Assembly (NCBI RefSeq): GCF_016908375.1
Contig: NZ_JAFBDS010000012.1
Location: 18,814-82,813 of the forward strand
From: Amphibacillus cookii
GTDB lineage: Bacteria; Bacillota; Bacilli; Bacillales; Amphibacillaceae
Length of the DNA stretch: 64,000 nucleotides
Direction: 5' to 3'
Shown here in pieces: positions 17,481-26,290 of the stretch. A program made the translations under genes and the position numbers. The stretch's first letter is position 1. Every line of letters begins with the position of its first letter. Below the pieces are notes generated by a model that saw nothing but the letters and a program-made list of their open reading frames with translations, was not told the DNA's origin and ran no database searches.

Positions 17481-17542
17481 GAGGGAGTGATTAACTCCCT
17501 CTCACACTACCGTGCATAAAAGCGATCATTTCCTTATCATAT

Positions 17543-17694
17543 AAAACGAACCTTCAATCAGTGGGGCTTTCATTCTTTTCCCACAGCTTGATCGTTGAGT
17601 GAATCAGGCCATTAGCGTCCGTTAGCTCCCGCGAATAGACGCGCTCTGTTCTCTATTTTGAGAGGGGTTTTACGGACGATTATCTGTAATGAAC
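17543..17694 (+). repeat. Family A structured repeat, copy 5
   Basis: AAAACGAACCTTCAATCAGT, TTGAGTGAATCAGGCCATTA, CGTCCGTTAGCTCCCGCGAA, TCTCTATTTTGAGAGG and GGACGATTATCTGTAATG. It is closest to copy 4, sharing the segment GCTCCCGCGAATAGA. It lies in the 340-nt convergent gap between the MFS gene and the histidine kinase gene. Confidence 0.85.
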
Positions 17695-17782
17695 TTTAAA
17701 TGGCGTCATATTAAATAAAATAGCTATCATAAGTACTATTCATGATTGGCCACAGATGACGACCATGCCGGGCACACAAAAT

Positions 17783-17812
17783 AAGCAAGAAGATCTATAG
17801 ATCTCCTTGCTT
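17783..17812 (-). terminator. Terminator of the cssRS-like operon
   Basis: AAGCAAG-AGATC pairs with GATCT-CTTGCTT around a 3-nt loop. On the minus strand it is followed by ATTTTGTG. It lies 10 nt behind the kinase stop codon. Confidence 0.65.
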
Positions 17813-17821
17813 TATTGCTAA

Positions 17822-19141
17822 CTATAGCATAATAATAAAACGTGCACCACCCATTGGTGAATGTTCAACGGTAATGATACCATTGGAGCGTTGAACAATT
17901 GCTCTTGAAATCGCAAGTCCTAAACCGGTTTCTCCGCCCTTCCCTTTAATAAAACGTTCAAATAGGTGCGGCATTAACGCGTCTTCAATCCCAGCCCCAT
18001 CATCATCAATAGTAATTGAAATGCGTCCAGACTGTTGAGTTACTTCAATATAGACTTGTGACTTCGCGTGCCTGATCGCATTGGTTACAATATTCATCAT
18101 CGCTTGTAGCATTTTTTCTTTGTCAACATGAATGGTCATATCATCGATCACTTTATGATACAGTGCAATTTGTTGATCTGTTGCTAAGGGTAAAGCCCTA
18201 TCGACGGTGGCTTGAATCAATTCACTTATATAAAGCGGGCTCTCTTGATAAACATTCTCATCACTATCAAGCTTTGCTAATAAGATCATCTCATTAATTA
18301 TTTTTTTCAAACGAGCGATTTCTGCAACCATCACTTCAAGGCCACGTTCAGATTCTTCACCTTGAAAAACCCCATCTTTAATGCCTTCAGCATATCCTTG
18401 TATGGTCATTAATGGTGTTTTCAATTCATGACTTGCATTTTGGAAAAATTGTTGTTGTGATTTCATATAGCGTTGTAGTTCCGTAGCCATATCAATCACA
18501 CTTTCTTCTACTTCTTTAATTTCACCCGTTGCTTTAATTCTTTCAATATCATCAAAATGGCGCTTCTCTATTTTCTTCAATTGATATCTCAATTGCGTGA
18601 GTGGTGTAACCAGTCGATGTGTCAGATAATGCGTAAGCAAAATGATGATCAGAATACCAACAAGAAAAACAATCATTAGCCGATTAAAGAACGTTTGCTG
18701 AATTTCTTGTATGTCATCCAGGGGAGTAATTAAAACAAGATCCCGTTCTAACAAGTCCGGGTACATCGGTAAAATGGAAACAACATAGTTGGTATGACCA
18801 TCGATCCATAAAGGTTGTTCCCTTCTTGTCAGATCATAATGTTCAACCCACTGTTCTATCACACCGATGTCAAGCGAAGTAGAGTAGAGCATCACTTGAT
18901 CCATTGAACGATCATAGACAAATAAATGAAGTTCTTCATCACTCAGCCAATTGGAAAAATTACGTGGTGATACTTCACTAAAAAGAAATTGCGTTAATAT
19001 CTCCCCTTTTTCCTGCAACTGATCTTGTTCATTTTGAATTAATACATTTAATAACAACGAATGAATCGTTACGGCAACAATAGACATGGTAATAACCAGT
19101 AATGTAGTAAAAGCTAGCGTTAGTTGTGTTTGCAGTCTCAT
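17822..19141 (-). CDS. cssS: Sensor histidine kinase, CssS-like
   Basis: A 439-residue membrane kinase with TM1 (about 9-31), an extracytoplasmic sensor of about 120 residues, TM2 (about 153-170) and HAMP. The H-box SHELKTP has His238, and the N (NIVTNAIRH), G1 (DDDGAGIED) and G2 (GETGLGLAIS) boxes are all present. It overlaps the response-regulator gene by 4 nt. Location next to a divergent htrA gene matches the CssRS system of Bacillus, which senses misfolded secreted proteins. The css name rests on context and architecture. Confidence 0.75.
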   Translation of the reverse strand: MRLQTQLTLAFTTLLVITMSIVAVTIHSLLLNVLIQNEQDQLQEKGEILTQFLFSEVSPRNFSNWLSDEELHLFVYDRSMDQVMLYSTSLDIGVIEQWVEHYDLTRREQPLWIDGHTNYVVSILPMYPDLLERDLVLITPLDDIQEIQQTFFNRLMIVFLVGILIIILLTHYLTHRLVTPLTQLRYQLKKIEKRHFDDIERIKATGEIKEVEESVIDMATELQRYMKSQQQFFQNASHELKTPLMTIQGYAEGIKDGVFQGEESERGLEVMVAEIARLKKIINEMILLAKLDSDENVYQESPLYISELIQATVDRALPLATDQQIALYHKVIDDMTIHVDKEKMLQAMMNIVTNAIRHAKSQVYIEVTQQSGRISITIDDDGAGIEDALMPHLFERFIKGKGGETGLGLAISRAIVQRSNGIITVEHSPMGGARFIIML

Positions 19142-19836
19142 TGCTCATCCTCGTTTTCACAACTCAATCGGTAACCATAACCCCAAACGGTTTCAATGGG
19201 TAAACCATCAATTTTTTTGCGCAAACGTTTGACAAGGTCATCAACCGCACGGTCACTGCCAAAATAGTCATCACCCCAAATGAGTGATAACAATTCTTCA
19301 CGAGAAAAAGCACGATTTTGATTTTGAATAAGGTTGGATAAGAGTTCATATTCTTTAGCTGTCACTTCTATCTCCTTACCATACCAAAACACACGTCTAT
19401 CTGTTGCTCGAACAACAAGCTCTCCAGTTCTATATTCTGTTGATTCTAGGTTATCTGATTTTTCTTGCACTGCTGATGTTCTCTTAAATAAACGTTTGAC
19501 ACGAGCAACGAGTTCTCGAGGACTAAACGGTTTGGTTAAATAGTCATCACTACCCAATTCGAGACCTAATATTTTATCAACTTCTTCATCTTTAGCTGAA
19601 ATAATCACAATTGGCACTTCACTTTGTTGGCGAATTTTCTTACATAGTTCATAGCCGTCCATACCCGGTAGCATAATATCGAGAATCCACATGTCCGGTT
19701 GCTGCTCGCGAGTCATTTCCCAAGCATCCTCTGCATTATCTACCATTGATACCTTGTAGCCATCTTTTTTCAAGTAAGCCGAAACAATGTCTCTTATGTT
19801 CGGGTCATCTTCGACAATAAATATATGATAGGGCAT
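19138..19836 (-). CDS. cssR: OmpR-family response regulator, CssR-like
   Basis: 232 residues. The receiver has acidic residues at EDD, phosphoacceptor Asp53 in ILDIMLPGMDG, and Lys in YLTKPFSPREL. A winged helix follows (EYELLSNLIQNQNRAFSREE, then AVDDLVKRLRKKI). The start is ATG with AAAGGAGG. It probably activates the divergent htrA gene and its own operon through the 170-nt shared region; no operator could be defined with confidence. Confidence 0.8.
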   Translation of the reverse strand: MPYHIFIVEDDPNIRDIVSAYLKKDGYKVSMVDNAEDAWEMTREQQPDMWILDIMLPGMDGYELCKKIRQQSEVPIVIISAKDEEVDKILGLELGSDDYLTKPFSPRELVARVKRLFKRTSAVQEKSDNLESTEYRTGELVVRATDRRVFWYGKEIEVTAKEYELLSNLIQNQNRAFSREELLSLIWGDDYFGSDRAVDDLVKRLRKKIDGLPIETVWGYGYRLSCENEDEQ

Positions 19837-19934
19837 CTTTCCAGCCTCCTTTATCTAGCTTTATTTTCCCACACTTATACCCAATCTGACCAGTTAAATA
19901 TCTTCCATACTTTTTTCACAATTATACCGAATTA

Positions 19935-19964
19935 TTGCCAAATGTGCTCGCTATACTATATAGT
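19935..19964 (+). promoter_or_regulatory. htrA: Promoter of htrA
   Basis: TTGCCA (19935-19940), an 18-nt spacer and TATAGT (19959-19964). The region between this and the divergent regulator gene would hold the response-regulator sites. Confidence 0.45.
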
Positions 19965-20012
19965 GTAGCAGAAATTTAGACAATATTTTATCAAAAGGAA
20001 GGAGTGGAAAGC

Positions 20013-21290
20013 ATGAGTGAATTCCATGATCAACATCAACTAAATGATGAAAAGCAGTCAATATCTAACGATCAACCATCACAGGTGATCGATAATCAAA
20101 TCCATTCAAATACAGAAGTTAATCAAGAGGATAAGAAAACAAAGCCGAACGCTTGGATGATTTGGCTTAGCGGGATTACAGGTGGGCTAACCGTTGCGAT
20201 CATCGGTTTTCTCTTATTATTTACTGGGCTCATTCCCTTAAATATAACTGAGCAAAGCGAAGACCTTGTTAGTCAAGAAGCCACTTCGCAAAATGTCATT
20301 CAAACGTCGACAGGAGATGATGGGGTTTCATCAGAAGTATTAAGTAATGTAGCGGGGGCAGTCGTTGGCATTGCCAATGTTCAATCGCTTGATTTATGGT
20401 CAGATAATGCGGAGTCAGGTTCAGGCTCAGGTGTTGTCTATAAAATCGAAGATGATCGTGCCTATATCGTGACCAATCATCATGTTATCGATGGAGCCAA
20501 TGAAATAGAAGTTATTCTATCAGACGATGAACGTGTGCCCGCAGAGTTACATGGTTCAGATGAGCTAACAGACTTAGCGGTTCTATCCATTGATGCCGAG
20601 CATGTAGACACTGTCGCGACTTTTGGCACCTCTTCAGATTTAGTCGTTGGTGAAACAGCCATTGCTATTGGAAATCCATTAGGGACTGATTTCGCCGGAA
20701 CGGTGACAAAAGGAATTATCAGTGGCTTAGACCGTTCACTTGATGTTGACTTGAATAATGACGGTACCGCTGATTGGACCGTTGATGTTATTCAAACGGA
20801 TGCAGCGATTAACCCCGGAAACAGTGGCGGCGCATTAGTCAATGGTGCTGGTGAAGTGATCGGCATTAACTCAATGAAAATCGCACTAAGTACTGTAGAA
20901 GGGATTGGATTCGCCATTCCAATAGATGAAGCTCAACCCGTCATTGAACAACTTGAAACAAATGGTTCGATAACGCGCCCATTTATGGGTATTAGTGCCA
21001 TTGACTTTTCAAGTGTGCCACAACAGCATATTCAACAAACATTGAATTTAGATCCGAGTGAAATTGAAAGTGGGATTGTCATTGCCGAAGTTCATCCCGG
21101 ATCTGCAGCTGACCAAGCCGGACTCGATGTTTATGATGTTGTCACTGCCATAGACGGTGAAGCTATTGACGATATGATGGACTTAAGACAGTATTTGTAC
21201 TCGGAAACAGAAGTTGGCGATACGATAACGATTACTTACTATCGTAACGGCGTAGCGGAAGAAACAACGGTTACTTTACAAGGCGAATAA
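20013..21290 (+). CDS. htrA: Membrane-anchored HtrA/DegP-like serine protease
   Basis: About 425 residues. A hydrophilic cytoplasmic N-terminus leads into a transmembrane anchor (about 47-70), then a trypsin-like domain with catalytic His in TNHHVIDGA, Asp in LTDLAVL and Ser in NPGNSGGALVN, then one PDZ domain (SGIVIAEVHPGSAADQAGL). It degrades misfolded proteins at the outer face of the membrane. The ribosome site GGAAGGAG ends at 20004, so the ATG at 20013 is the start rather than the GTG at 20004. It is divergent from the CssRS-like genes. Confidence 0.9.
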   Translation: MSEFHDQHQLNDEKQSISNDQPSQVIDNQIHSNTEVNQEDKKTKPNAWMIWLSGITGGLTVAIIGFLLLFTGLIPLNITEQSEDLVSQEATSQNVIQTSTGDDGVSSEVLSNVAGAVVGIANVQSLDLWSDNAESGSGSGVVYKIEDDRAYIVTNHHVIDGANEIEVILSDDERVPAELHGSDELTDLAVLSIDAEHVDTVATFGTSSDLVVGETAIAIGNPLGTDFAGTVTKGIISGLDRSLDVDLNNDGTADWTVDVIQTDAAINPGNSGGALVNGAGEVIGINSMKIALSTVEGIGFAIPIDEAQPVIEQLETNGSITRPFMGISAIDFSSVPQQHIQQTLNLDPSEIESGIVIAEVHPGSAADQAGLDVYDVVTAIDGEAIDDMMDLRQYLYSETEVGDTITITYYRNGVAEETTVTLQGE

Positions 21291-21443
21291 ACAAAACCAC
21301 CATCAGTGGGAGGGTTCATCTTTTCCCACCGATGGTTAGTTGAGTGTATCAGGACATTAGCATCCGTTATTACGCCTCTAAATAGTTTTACCTCTGGCCT
21401 CTATTTTGAGTTAGGTGTTTTACGAATGGTTATCTGTGATAAA
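21291..21443 (+). repeat. Family A structured repeat, copy 6
   Basis: It follows the htrA stop codon by two bases. CCATCAGTGGGAGG pairs with TCCCACCGATGG, preserving hairpin 1 by compensating changes. ATCAGGACATTAGCATCCGT, CCTCTATTTTGAG and TGGTTATCTGTGATAAAC follow. Confidence 0.85.
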
Positions 21444-21494
21444 CGATTCATTCATAAAAGATCCCCCCATTGTCTTTTATGAATTTAATATAAA

Positions 21495-21521
21495 TCCGCT
21501 CATCGTATCATGATGAGCGGA
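21495..21521 (-). terminator. Hairpin terminator between htrA and the acetyltransferase genes
   Basis: TCCGCTCATC (21495-21504) with GATGAGCGGA (21512-21521), a 10-bp perfect stem with a 7-nt loop. AT-rich tails lie on both sides, so it may serve both converging units. Confidence 0.6.
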
Positions 21522-21564
21522 CTTAACTTTTAATCAATAAATGATCTCTTCTTTACTTCACATG

Positions 21565-22023
21565 TCAATTAAGATTTTTCGACTTTTCAAATAACATATC
21601 AACATGCATAATACCATCTTCTAAATAATGATCAGAAATCTGTTTAAATCCAAACGATTGATAAAAGTTCAGCAAATAAACTTGTGCATGAATTTTAATT
21701 TGATGCTCTTTCCAATCTTCAGTAATGATCTTTATTGCTTGATCGACTAGCTTACGACCATACCCTTGTGCTCGATAAGCTGGATCAACCATAATTCGAC
21801 CAATTGAAGCAGTGCTGTAAAGAACGCCTCTAGGAATTAAACGCGCATAAGCCACCACTTTGTCATCTTCTTTTACAAATAGATGAACACATGCTTGATC
21901 AATCCCATCTACTTCTGGATAAGCACAATTTTGCTCAACAACAAAAACAGCCACTCGCCTTTGCAAAATATGATAAAGTTCACCCAAATCTAATTGCTCA
22001 AATGTTTTAACCATCCAATGCAT
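21565..22023 (-). CDS. GNAT-family N-acetyltransferase, ElaA-like
   Basis: 152 residues of the GNAT fold. The acetyl-CoA binding segment is RAQGYGRKLVDQA, after the beta strand SIGRIMVDP. The N-terminal LRVAVFVVEQNCAYPEVDG-type stretch (here RRVAVFVVEQNC) is characteristic of the ElaA subgroup. GGAGG in the end of the upstream gene serves as its ribosome site. It overlaps that gene by 17 nt, and the two proteins are paralogues. The substrate is unknown. Confidence 0.75.
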   Translation of the reverse strand: MHWMVKTFEQLDLGELYHILQRRVAVFVVEQNCAYPEVDGIDQACVHLFVKEDDKVVAYARLIPRGVLYSTASIGRIMVDPAYRAQGYGRKLVDQAIKIITEDWKEHQIKIHAQVYLLNFYQSFGFKQISDHYLEDGIMHVDMLFEKSKNLN

Positions 22024-22480
22024 TTAAGCTCGCCTCCAATAACATATCAACATGCCAGATATCATAGTCAAGATAAGGTTTTGATATAACGCGAAAACCA
22101 AAGGAACGGTATAGCTTTTCCAAATAGGCTTCAGCTTGAATTTTAATCACCGGCTCTCCCATGTTAACTAATAAATGCCGCAAACCTTTTTCTAACATCG
22201 TTTTTCCATAACCGCTGCCTCTTTCTGTCGCTTTTACGATCACACGACCAAAAGAAGCCTCTGGATAAAAATGCCCACTCGGAATTAATCGCATATAAGC
22301 GACAATTTGACTATCCTTCTTTAAAAATAAATGATCGGACATTTGATCATAATTATCAAAATCTTGGTAGTGACAGTTTTGTTCAACGATAAAAGTATCT
22401 GAACGTAATTTCGCTATTTCATACCACTCATTATTGCTTAATTCATTAAAGCCTTTAAGCACCCAGTTTAACTTTAACAA
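22007..22480 (-). CDS. GNAT-family N-acetyltransferase, ElaA-like paralogue
   Basis: About 157 residues with the same architecture as its downstream neighbour: SDTFIVEQNCHY near the N-terminus, the strand ASFGRVIVK and the acetyl-CoA loop RGSGYGKTMLEKG. The longer reading frame begins at 22567, but AAGGGGTGAT just before a TTG at 22480 gives the natural start and matches the paralogue's N-terminus. The two genes form a tandem-duplication operon. Substrate unknown. Confidence 0.7.
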   Translation of the reverse strand: MLKLNWVLKGFNELSNNEWYEIAKLRSDTFIVEQNCHYQDFDNYDQMSDHLFLKKDSQIVAYMRLIPSGHFYPEASFGRVIVKATERGSGYGKTMLEKGLRHLLVNMGEPVIKIQAEAYLEKLYRSFGFRVISKPYLDYDIWHVDMLLEASLNALDG

Positions 22481-22553
22481 CGAATCACCCCTTGTTTTCT
22501 CTATATAGTAAACAAGCACAATAAAATGTATGCTTGTCCTCTTATTTGCGATT

Positions 22554-22698
22554 AAATGAACTAACAATCAGTGGGGTTTTCGTTCTTCTCCTACTGATTG
22601 TTAGTTGAATAAATCAGGACATTAGCTCCCTAAATAGATGACTCTATCTGCTCTATTTTAAGGCGGACCGTTTTACGGACGGTTAACTGTGATAAAAT
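22554..22698 (+). repeat. Family A structured repeat, copy 7
   Basis: Hairpin 1 is particularly clear: AACAATCAGTGGGG pairs with CCTACTGATTGTT (G-U once). It continues with ATCAGGACATTAGC, TGCTCTATTTTAAGG and TTTACGGACGGTTAACTGTG, then ATAAAA. The right end is only 30 nt from the start codon of the next gene, so the element occupies its promoter region. Confidence 0.85.
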
Positions 22699-22727
22699 GA
22701 TCATAACAAATTTGAAAGGATTGTGGT

Positions 22728-23594
22728 ATGGAAATGACTAGAATTGGCTTGATTGGAACAGGTGTAATGGGAAAGGGTATCGGTTTAAATCTTATCCGCG
22801 CAGGTCATGAACTCCATCTTTATACACGTACAAAGGAGAAAGCTAAAACGTTAATAGAGCAAGGTGCCACTTGGCATGATCGGATCGCAACCGTTGCGGA
22901 AAATTGTCAAGTGATCCTAACCATTGTTGGCTATCCAAGTGATGTAGAAGACATTTATTTCGGTTCGACAGGCATTATTGCAAATGCAAAACCAGGCAGC
23001 CTTCTAATTGATATGACCACTTCAAAACCTGCACTTGCAGAAAAGATTGCTGAAGAAGCGCAACATAAGCAATTAACCACTTTGGATGCACCCGTATCAG
23101 GCGGGGACATCGGCGCACAAAACGGAACGCTTTCTATTATGGTCGGCGGAGATCAAACTGGTTTTGAACATGCGCGACCTCTATTTGAAATCATCGGGGA
23201 GAATATTATCCATCAAGGACCAGCTGGAGCTGGACAGCATACGAAGATGTGTAATCAAATAACCATCGCTTCTAATATGATTGGCGTTTCAGAAGCAATG
23301 GCTTATGCGAGAAAAGCGGGACTAAATCCAGATCAAGTATTAAAGAGCATTACCTCAGGTGCAGCGGGAAGTTGGTCGCTCTCTCATTTAGCACCAAGAA
23401 TGATTAATGAAGATTTCAGCCCCGGATTTTATGTCAAACACTTTATTAAGGATATGTGTATCGCCCTTGAAACTGCTGAAGAAATGGGGCTTTCTACTCC
23501 TGGACTACAACTCGCCTATCAACTTTATCAACAATTGGCAGAAGCGGGCGAGCAAGACAGTGGAACACAAGCCTTAATCAAACTTTTCAACTAA
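22728..23594 (+). CDS. 3-hydroxyisobutyrate dehydrogenase-family NAD(P)-dependent oxidoreductase, YkwC-like
   Basis: 288 residues, the length of Bacillus subtilis YkwC. The Rossmann motif GLIGTGVMGKGI is at the N-terminus. The substrate-binding segment DAPVSGGDIGAQNGTLSIMV and the catalytic Lys segment GAGQHTKMCNQ are the beta-hydroxyacid dehydrogenase signatures. AAAGGA 8 nt upstream sets the ATG. It stands alone between a family A repeat and a bidirectional terminator. The physiological hydroxyacid is unknown. Confidence 0.8.
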   Translation: MEMTRIGLIGTGVMGKGIGLNLIRAGHELHLYTRTKEKAKTLIEQGATWHDRIATVAENCQVILTIVGYPSDVEDIYFGSTGIIANAKPGSLLIDMTTSKPALAEKIAEEAQHKQLTTLDAPVSGGDIGAQNGTLSIMVGGDQTGFEHARPLFEIIGENIIHQGPAGAGQHTKMCNQITIASNMIGVSEAMAYARKAGLNPDQVLKSITSGAAGSWSLSHLAPRMINEDFSPGFYVKHFIKDMCIALETAEEMGLSTPGLQLAYQLYQQLAEAGEQDSGTQALIKLFN

Positions 23595-23634
23595 GGTTCG
23601 TCCATGTTTGTCATTTGTTGATCAATCGCTATAT

Positions 23635-23691
23635 AAAAAGCCTATCACGAATGCAGATGGTCCAAAGGCATTCAGTCCTGATAGGCTTTTT
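23635..23691 (+). terminator. Bidirectional terminator
   Basis: AAAAAGCCTATCA (23635-23647) pairs with TGATAGGCTTTTT (23679-23691), 13 bp. It ends both the converging dehydrogenase gene and the minus-strand gene at 23707. Confidence 0.85.
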
Positions 23692-23706
23692 AAATTATGT
23701 CAAACA

Positions 23707-24009
23707 TTATTGTTTTCGAAGATTGTTTTGATACTGAGCAACCACCCATGCCAGATCATCATTACCATATACCTGCAAAACCTCGATTAACAGGGACGTA
23801 TCAATCTGATCTGATTGCTCCAAGGTTACCGTATGATCCATACTTTCAGCCAACTTGTCTAATCCCTTTTGATGCGGATATGCTTGTTGATAAACGACAT
23901 ACGGATCTAGTTGATGGTTAATGCACCATTGCGCAAATAGGAGAATCATCTGATCTTCTCCTGCTTGATATTGCTCGATAATATATTGCTCACGTTCTTT
24001 CTCATTCAT
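23707..24009 (-). CDS. Conserved hypothetical cytosolic protein, 100 residues
   Basis: A small acidic, soluble protein beginning MNEKEREQYIIEQYQAGE, without signal or membrane segment. It is Gln- and Tyr-rich and probably all-helical. A good AGGTGA ribosome site and a shared terminator support it as a real gene. I do not recognise a named domain. Confidence 0.6.
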   Translation of the reverse strand: MNEKEREQYIIEQYQAGEDQMILLFAQWCINHQLDPYVVYQQAYPHQKGLDKLAESMDHTVTLEQSDQIDTSLLIEVLQVYGNDDLAWVVAQYQNNLRKQ

Positions 24010-24203
24010 AATAAATCACCTCATCTGTCAAAAATATAATGCCTACTACAAGAAATTGCAAATCTCATGAGCTAAAACCTTCAATTTAATCAACTAAAAG
24101 GTTGAAAAAGTAACTTGAATTACTTATAATTAGAGATTGCAAGAGACTCATGATTACCCCTACATCCGTATCTTGCAAATACGATAAATAGGTGGTTAGA
24201 AAA

Positions 24204-25166
24204 ATGGAAAAATATCAAGTATTATTGTACTACAACTATGTCAACATTGATGACCCGGAGAGCTACGCTGAAGAGCATAAAACATTTTGTGACTCCTTAG
24301 GACTTAAAGGACGCATCCTTGTCGCTAAAGAAGGGATCAACGGAACGGTCTCAGGAACGATTAATGCCACACAGGCCTATATGGATGCGATGCATGCTGA
24401 TTCTCGCTTTAGTGATATGCCCTTTAAAATTGACGAAGCAGATGGGCACGCTTTTAAAAAGATGAAAGTTAAGCCTCGATCGGAACTTGTCACACTTCGG
24501 TTAGGTGAAGAAGATATTAATCCTCGTGAAGTGACTGGAAATTATCTAGAACCTAAAGCCTTTTACCAAGCGATGAAAGATGATAATACGATTGTGATCG
24601 ATGCACGTAATGACTACGAATATGACCTGGGACATTTTCGTGGTGCGATTCGCCCAGAAATTCGTACATTTCGTGAATTGCCACAGTGGATTAAAGAACA
24701 CAAAGAAAAATTTAAAGACAAACAAATCTTAACTTATTGTACTGGCGGGATTCGCTGCGAGAAATTCTCTGGCTGGTTGCTTGAACAAGGCTTTGAAAAT
24801 GTCAACCAACTTCATGGCGGCATTGCGACTTACGCGAAAGATCCAGAAACCAAAGGTCAGCTTTGGGATGGGAAAATGTATGTTTTCGATGAACGTATTA
24901 GTGTCCCGATTAATCAAGTTGAACACGTCATTGTTGGTAAAGACTATTTTGATGGTACACCATGTGAACGTTATATCAATTGTGGTAATCCTGAATGCAA
25001 CAAGCAAATTATTTGTTCAGAAGAAAACGAGCATAAATATTTAGGGGGTTGTACTCATGAATGTCGTACACATCCACGTAATCGATATATTGATCAAAAT
25101 CAATTATCGAACGATGAAATTGAAGCTCGTTTAAATGCAATCACTAAAGAAGAACAAGCCATCTAA
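24204..25166 (+). CDS. trhO: tRNA uridine(34) hydroxylase TrhO, rhodanese domain
   Basis: 320 residues, the usual family length. It makes 5-hydroxyuridine at tRNA position 34. The N-terminal acylphosphatase-like domain contains [17 protein letters not shown] rhodanese domain follows with the active loop CTGGIRC (Cys179, Cys185). The C-terminal Cys-rich segment has several CxxxC-like pairs that probably bind zinc. TAGGTGG spaced 8 nt from the ATG at 24204 sets the start; an in-frame GTG at 24192 lies inside that site. Confidence 0.9.
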   Translation: MEKYQVLLYYNYVNIDDPESYAEEHKTFCDSLGLKGRILVAKEGINGTVSGTINATQAYMDAMHADSRFSDMPFKIDEADGHAFKKMKVKPRSELVTLRLGEEDINPREVTGNYLEPKAFYQAMKDDNTIVIDARNDYEYDLGHFRGAIRPEIRTFRELPQWIKEHKEKFKDKQILTYCTGGIRCEKFSGWLLEQGFENVNQLHGGIATYAKDPETKGQLWDGKMYVFDERISVPINQVEHVIVGKDYFDGTPCERYINCGNPECNKQIICSEENEHKYLGGCTHECRTHPRNRYIDQNQLSNDEIEARLNAITKEEQAI

Positions 25167-25187
25167 AAGTTAAAATCAAATGAAAAG

Positions 25188-25220
25188 CAAATGCTCCATT
25201 TTATTTGAATGGAGCATTTG
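25188..25220 (+). terminator. trhO: Terminator of trhO
   Basis: CAAATGCTCCATT (25188-25200) with AATGGAGCATTTG (25208-25220), a 13-bp perfect stem with a 7-nt loop, then TTCTATTAT. Confidence 0.8.
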
Positions 25221-25424
25221 TTCTATTATACTAGTGTAACGAGTAGAGGAAGGATGCCCCCCATATAACAGTCGTTACATCGCATCCAACAGTAGCTCTG
25301 CATTTTCATAGGCACGGACTCAGCATTATAGAAAGTAGTCCGTTAGACATTGTCACACGAATTAACGAGTTTATTCTAACATTTCCCCTGTGTCCATCTT
25401 CACCTTGGAAATCTTTAATTCATA

Positions 25425-25545
25425 TTAGACCTACAGGATCAGCAAGGTATTATCAAACATTCATCAATTGTCGCTCTTTATTTTAAAGAAGTCTGCGCGT
25501 TTTGCTTACGCTTTGTTCAAGTTGTTCGATTCTCACTACTCCTGT
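25425..25545 (+). repeat. Family C repeat, degenerate copy
   Basis: CTCTTTATTTTAAAGAAGTC, TGCGCGTTTTGCTTACGCTT and CTACAGGATCAGCAAGG match the second half of the 33941-34250 element with scattered changes. It lacks the inverted ends. The rest of the 25221-25680 gap shows GGATGC/GCATCC inverted repeats (25251-25286) and no supported gene. Confidence 0.5.
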
Positions 25546-25680
25546 TTAATTATAACACGGTCTATGTCCAATTCCTTCTAACAATTCCCATTATAGATGT
25601 AGCATATTTGCAACGACCACGTACTATCTTTTGACATTGTTAATAAGGCTTGCTATCTTTGGATTAAGGAGGGGAGTTCC

Positions 25681-26154
25681 ATGACCATTTATGATTTTAC
25701 GATCTCAACCATGAACGGAGATGAACAATCACTATCTGACTATCGTGGAAACGTATTATTAATTGTCAATACGGCTACGAAGTGTGGTTTGAAAAATCAA
25801 TTTAACGGTTTACAGCAACTTTATGATGATTTCAAAGATCAAGGATTTATGGTGTTAGGTTTTCCATGCAACCAATTTTTAAATCAAGAACCTGGAAATA
25901 ATCAACAAATCGAACAAACTTGTCAACTCAACTTCGGTGTTAATTTCCCAATATTCAGTAAGATCAATGTAAATGGAAAGAACGCTCATCCTCTTTATCA
26001 ATACTTAACCACACAAACATCGGGGGTGTTAGGTGGCGCAATCAAATGGAATTTCACTAAATTTCTCATTGATCGTAATGGTGACGTTGTTAAACGATTT
26101 GCTCCTACCACAGAACCGGCAGAGATGGTTGAAGATATACAAGCTTTGTTTTAA
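25681..26154 (+). CDS. Glutathione peroxidase-family (thioredoxin-dependent) peroxidase
   Basis: 157 residues, Cys-type peroxidase. The peroxidatic Cys35 is in [12 protein letters not shown]. The conserved Gln is in [13 protein letters not shown], and the Trp/Asn pair is in [10 protein letters not shown]. In Gram-positive bacteria these enzymes usually reduce hydroperoxides with thioredoxin (Bacillus BsaA). AAGGAGG sets the ATG. It is followed after 136 nt by a methyltransferase gene. Confidence 0.88.
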   Translation: MTIYDFTISTMNGDEQSLSDYRGNVLLIVNTATKCGLKNQFNGLQQLYDDFKDQGFMVLGFPCNQFLNQEPGNNQQIEQTCQLNFGVNFPIFSKINVNGKNAHPLYQYLTTQTSGVLGGAIKWNFTKFLIDRNGDVVKRFAPTTEPAEMVEDIQALF

Positions 26155-26290
26155 AGCTCTCATGACTAAAGACATAAGATTCTTGGGAAGAGAGTCTACT
26201 TGATTGATCATGGTATAAACTACAAACAGCGGTTTCTTTGTATCTTTTAAAATTTCAGGAGGAATTTTTATCAACAATTTATTAAAACAG

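Noticed and set aside
17481..17501. GAGGGAGT/ACTCCCTC hairpin after the MFS gene
   Set aside because: It has no T tract behind it, so I do not call it an intrinsic terminator.
23608..23921. Two plus-strand ORFs of 60 and 74 codons
   Set aside because: They overlap the bidirectional terminator and the better supported minus-strand gene at 23707-24009.
25251..25286. GGATGC/GCATCC inverted repeat as a terminator
   Set aside because: The arms are short, the loop is 24 nt and no T tract follows; trhO already has a good terminator.
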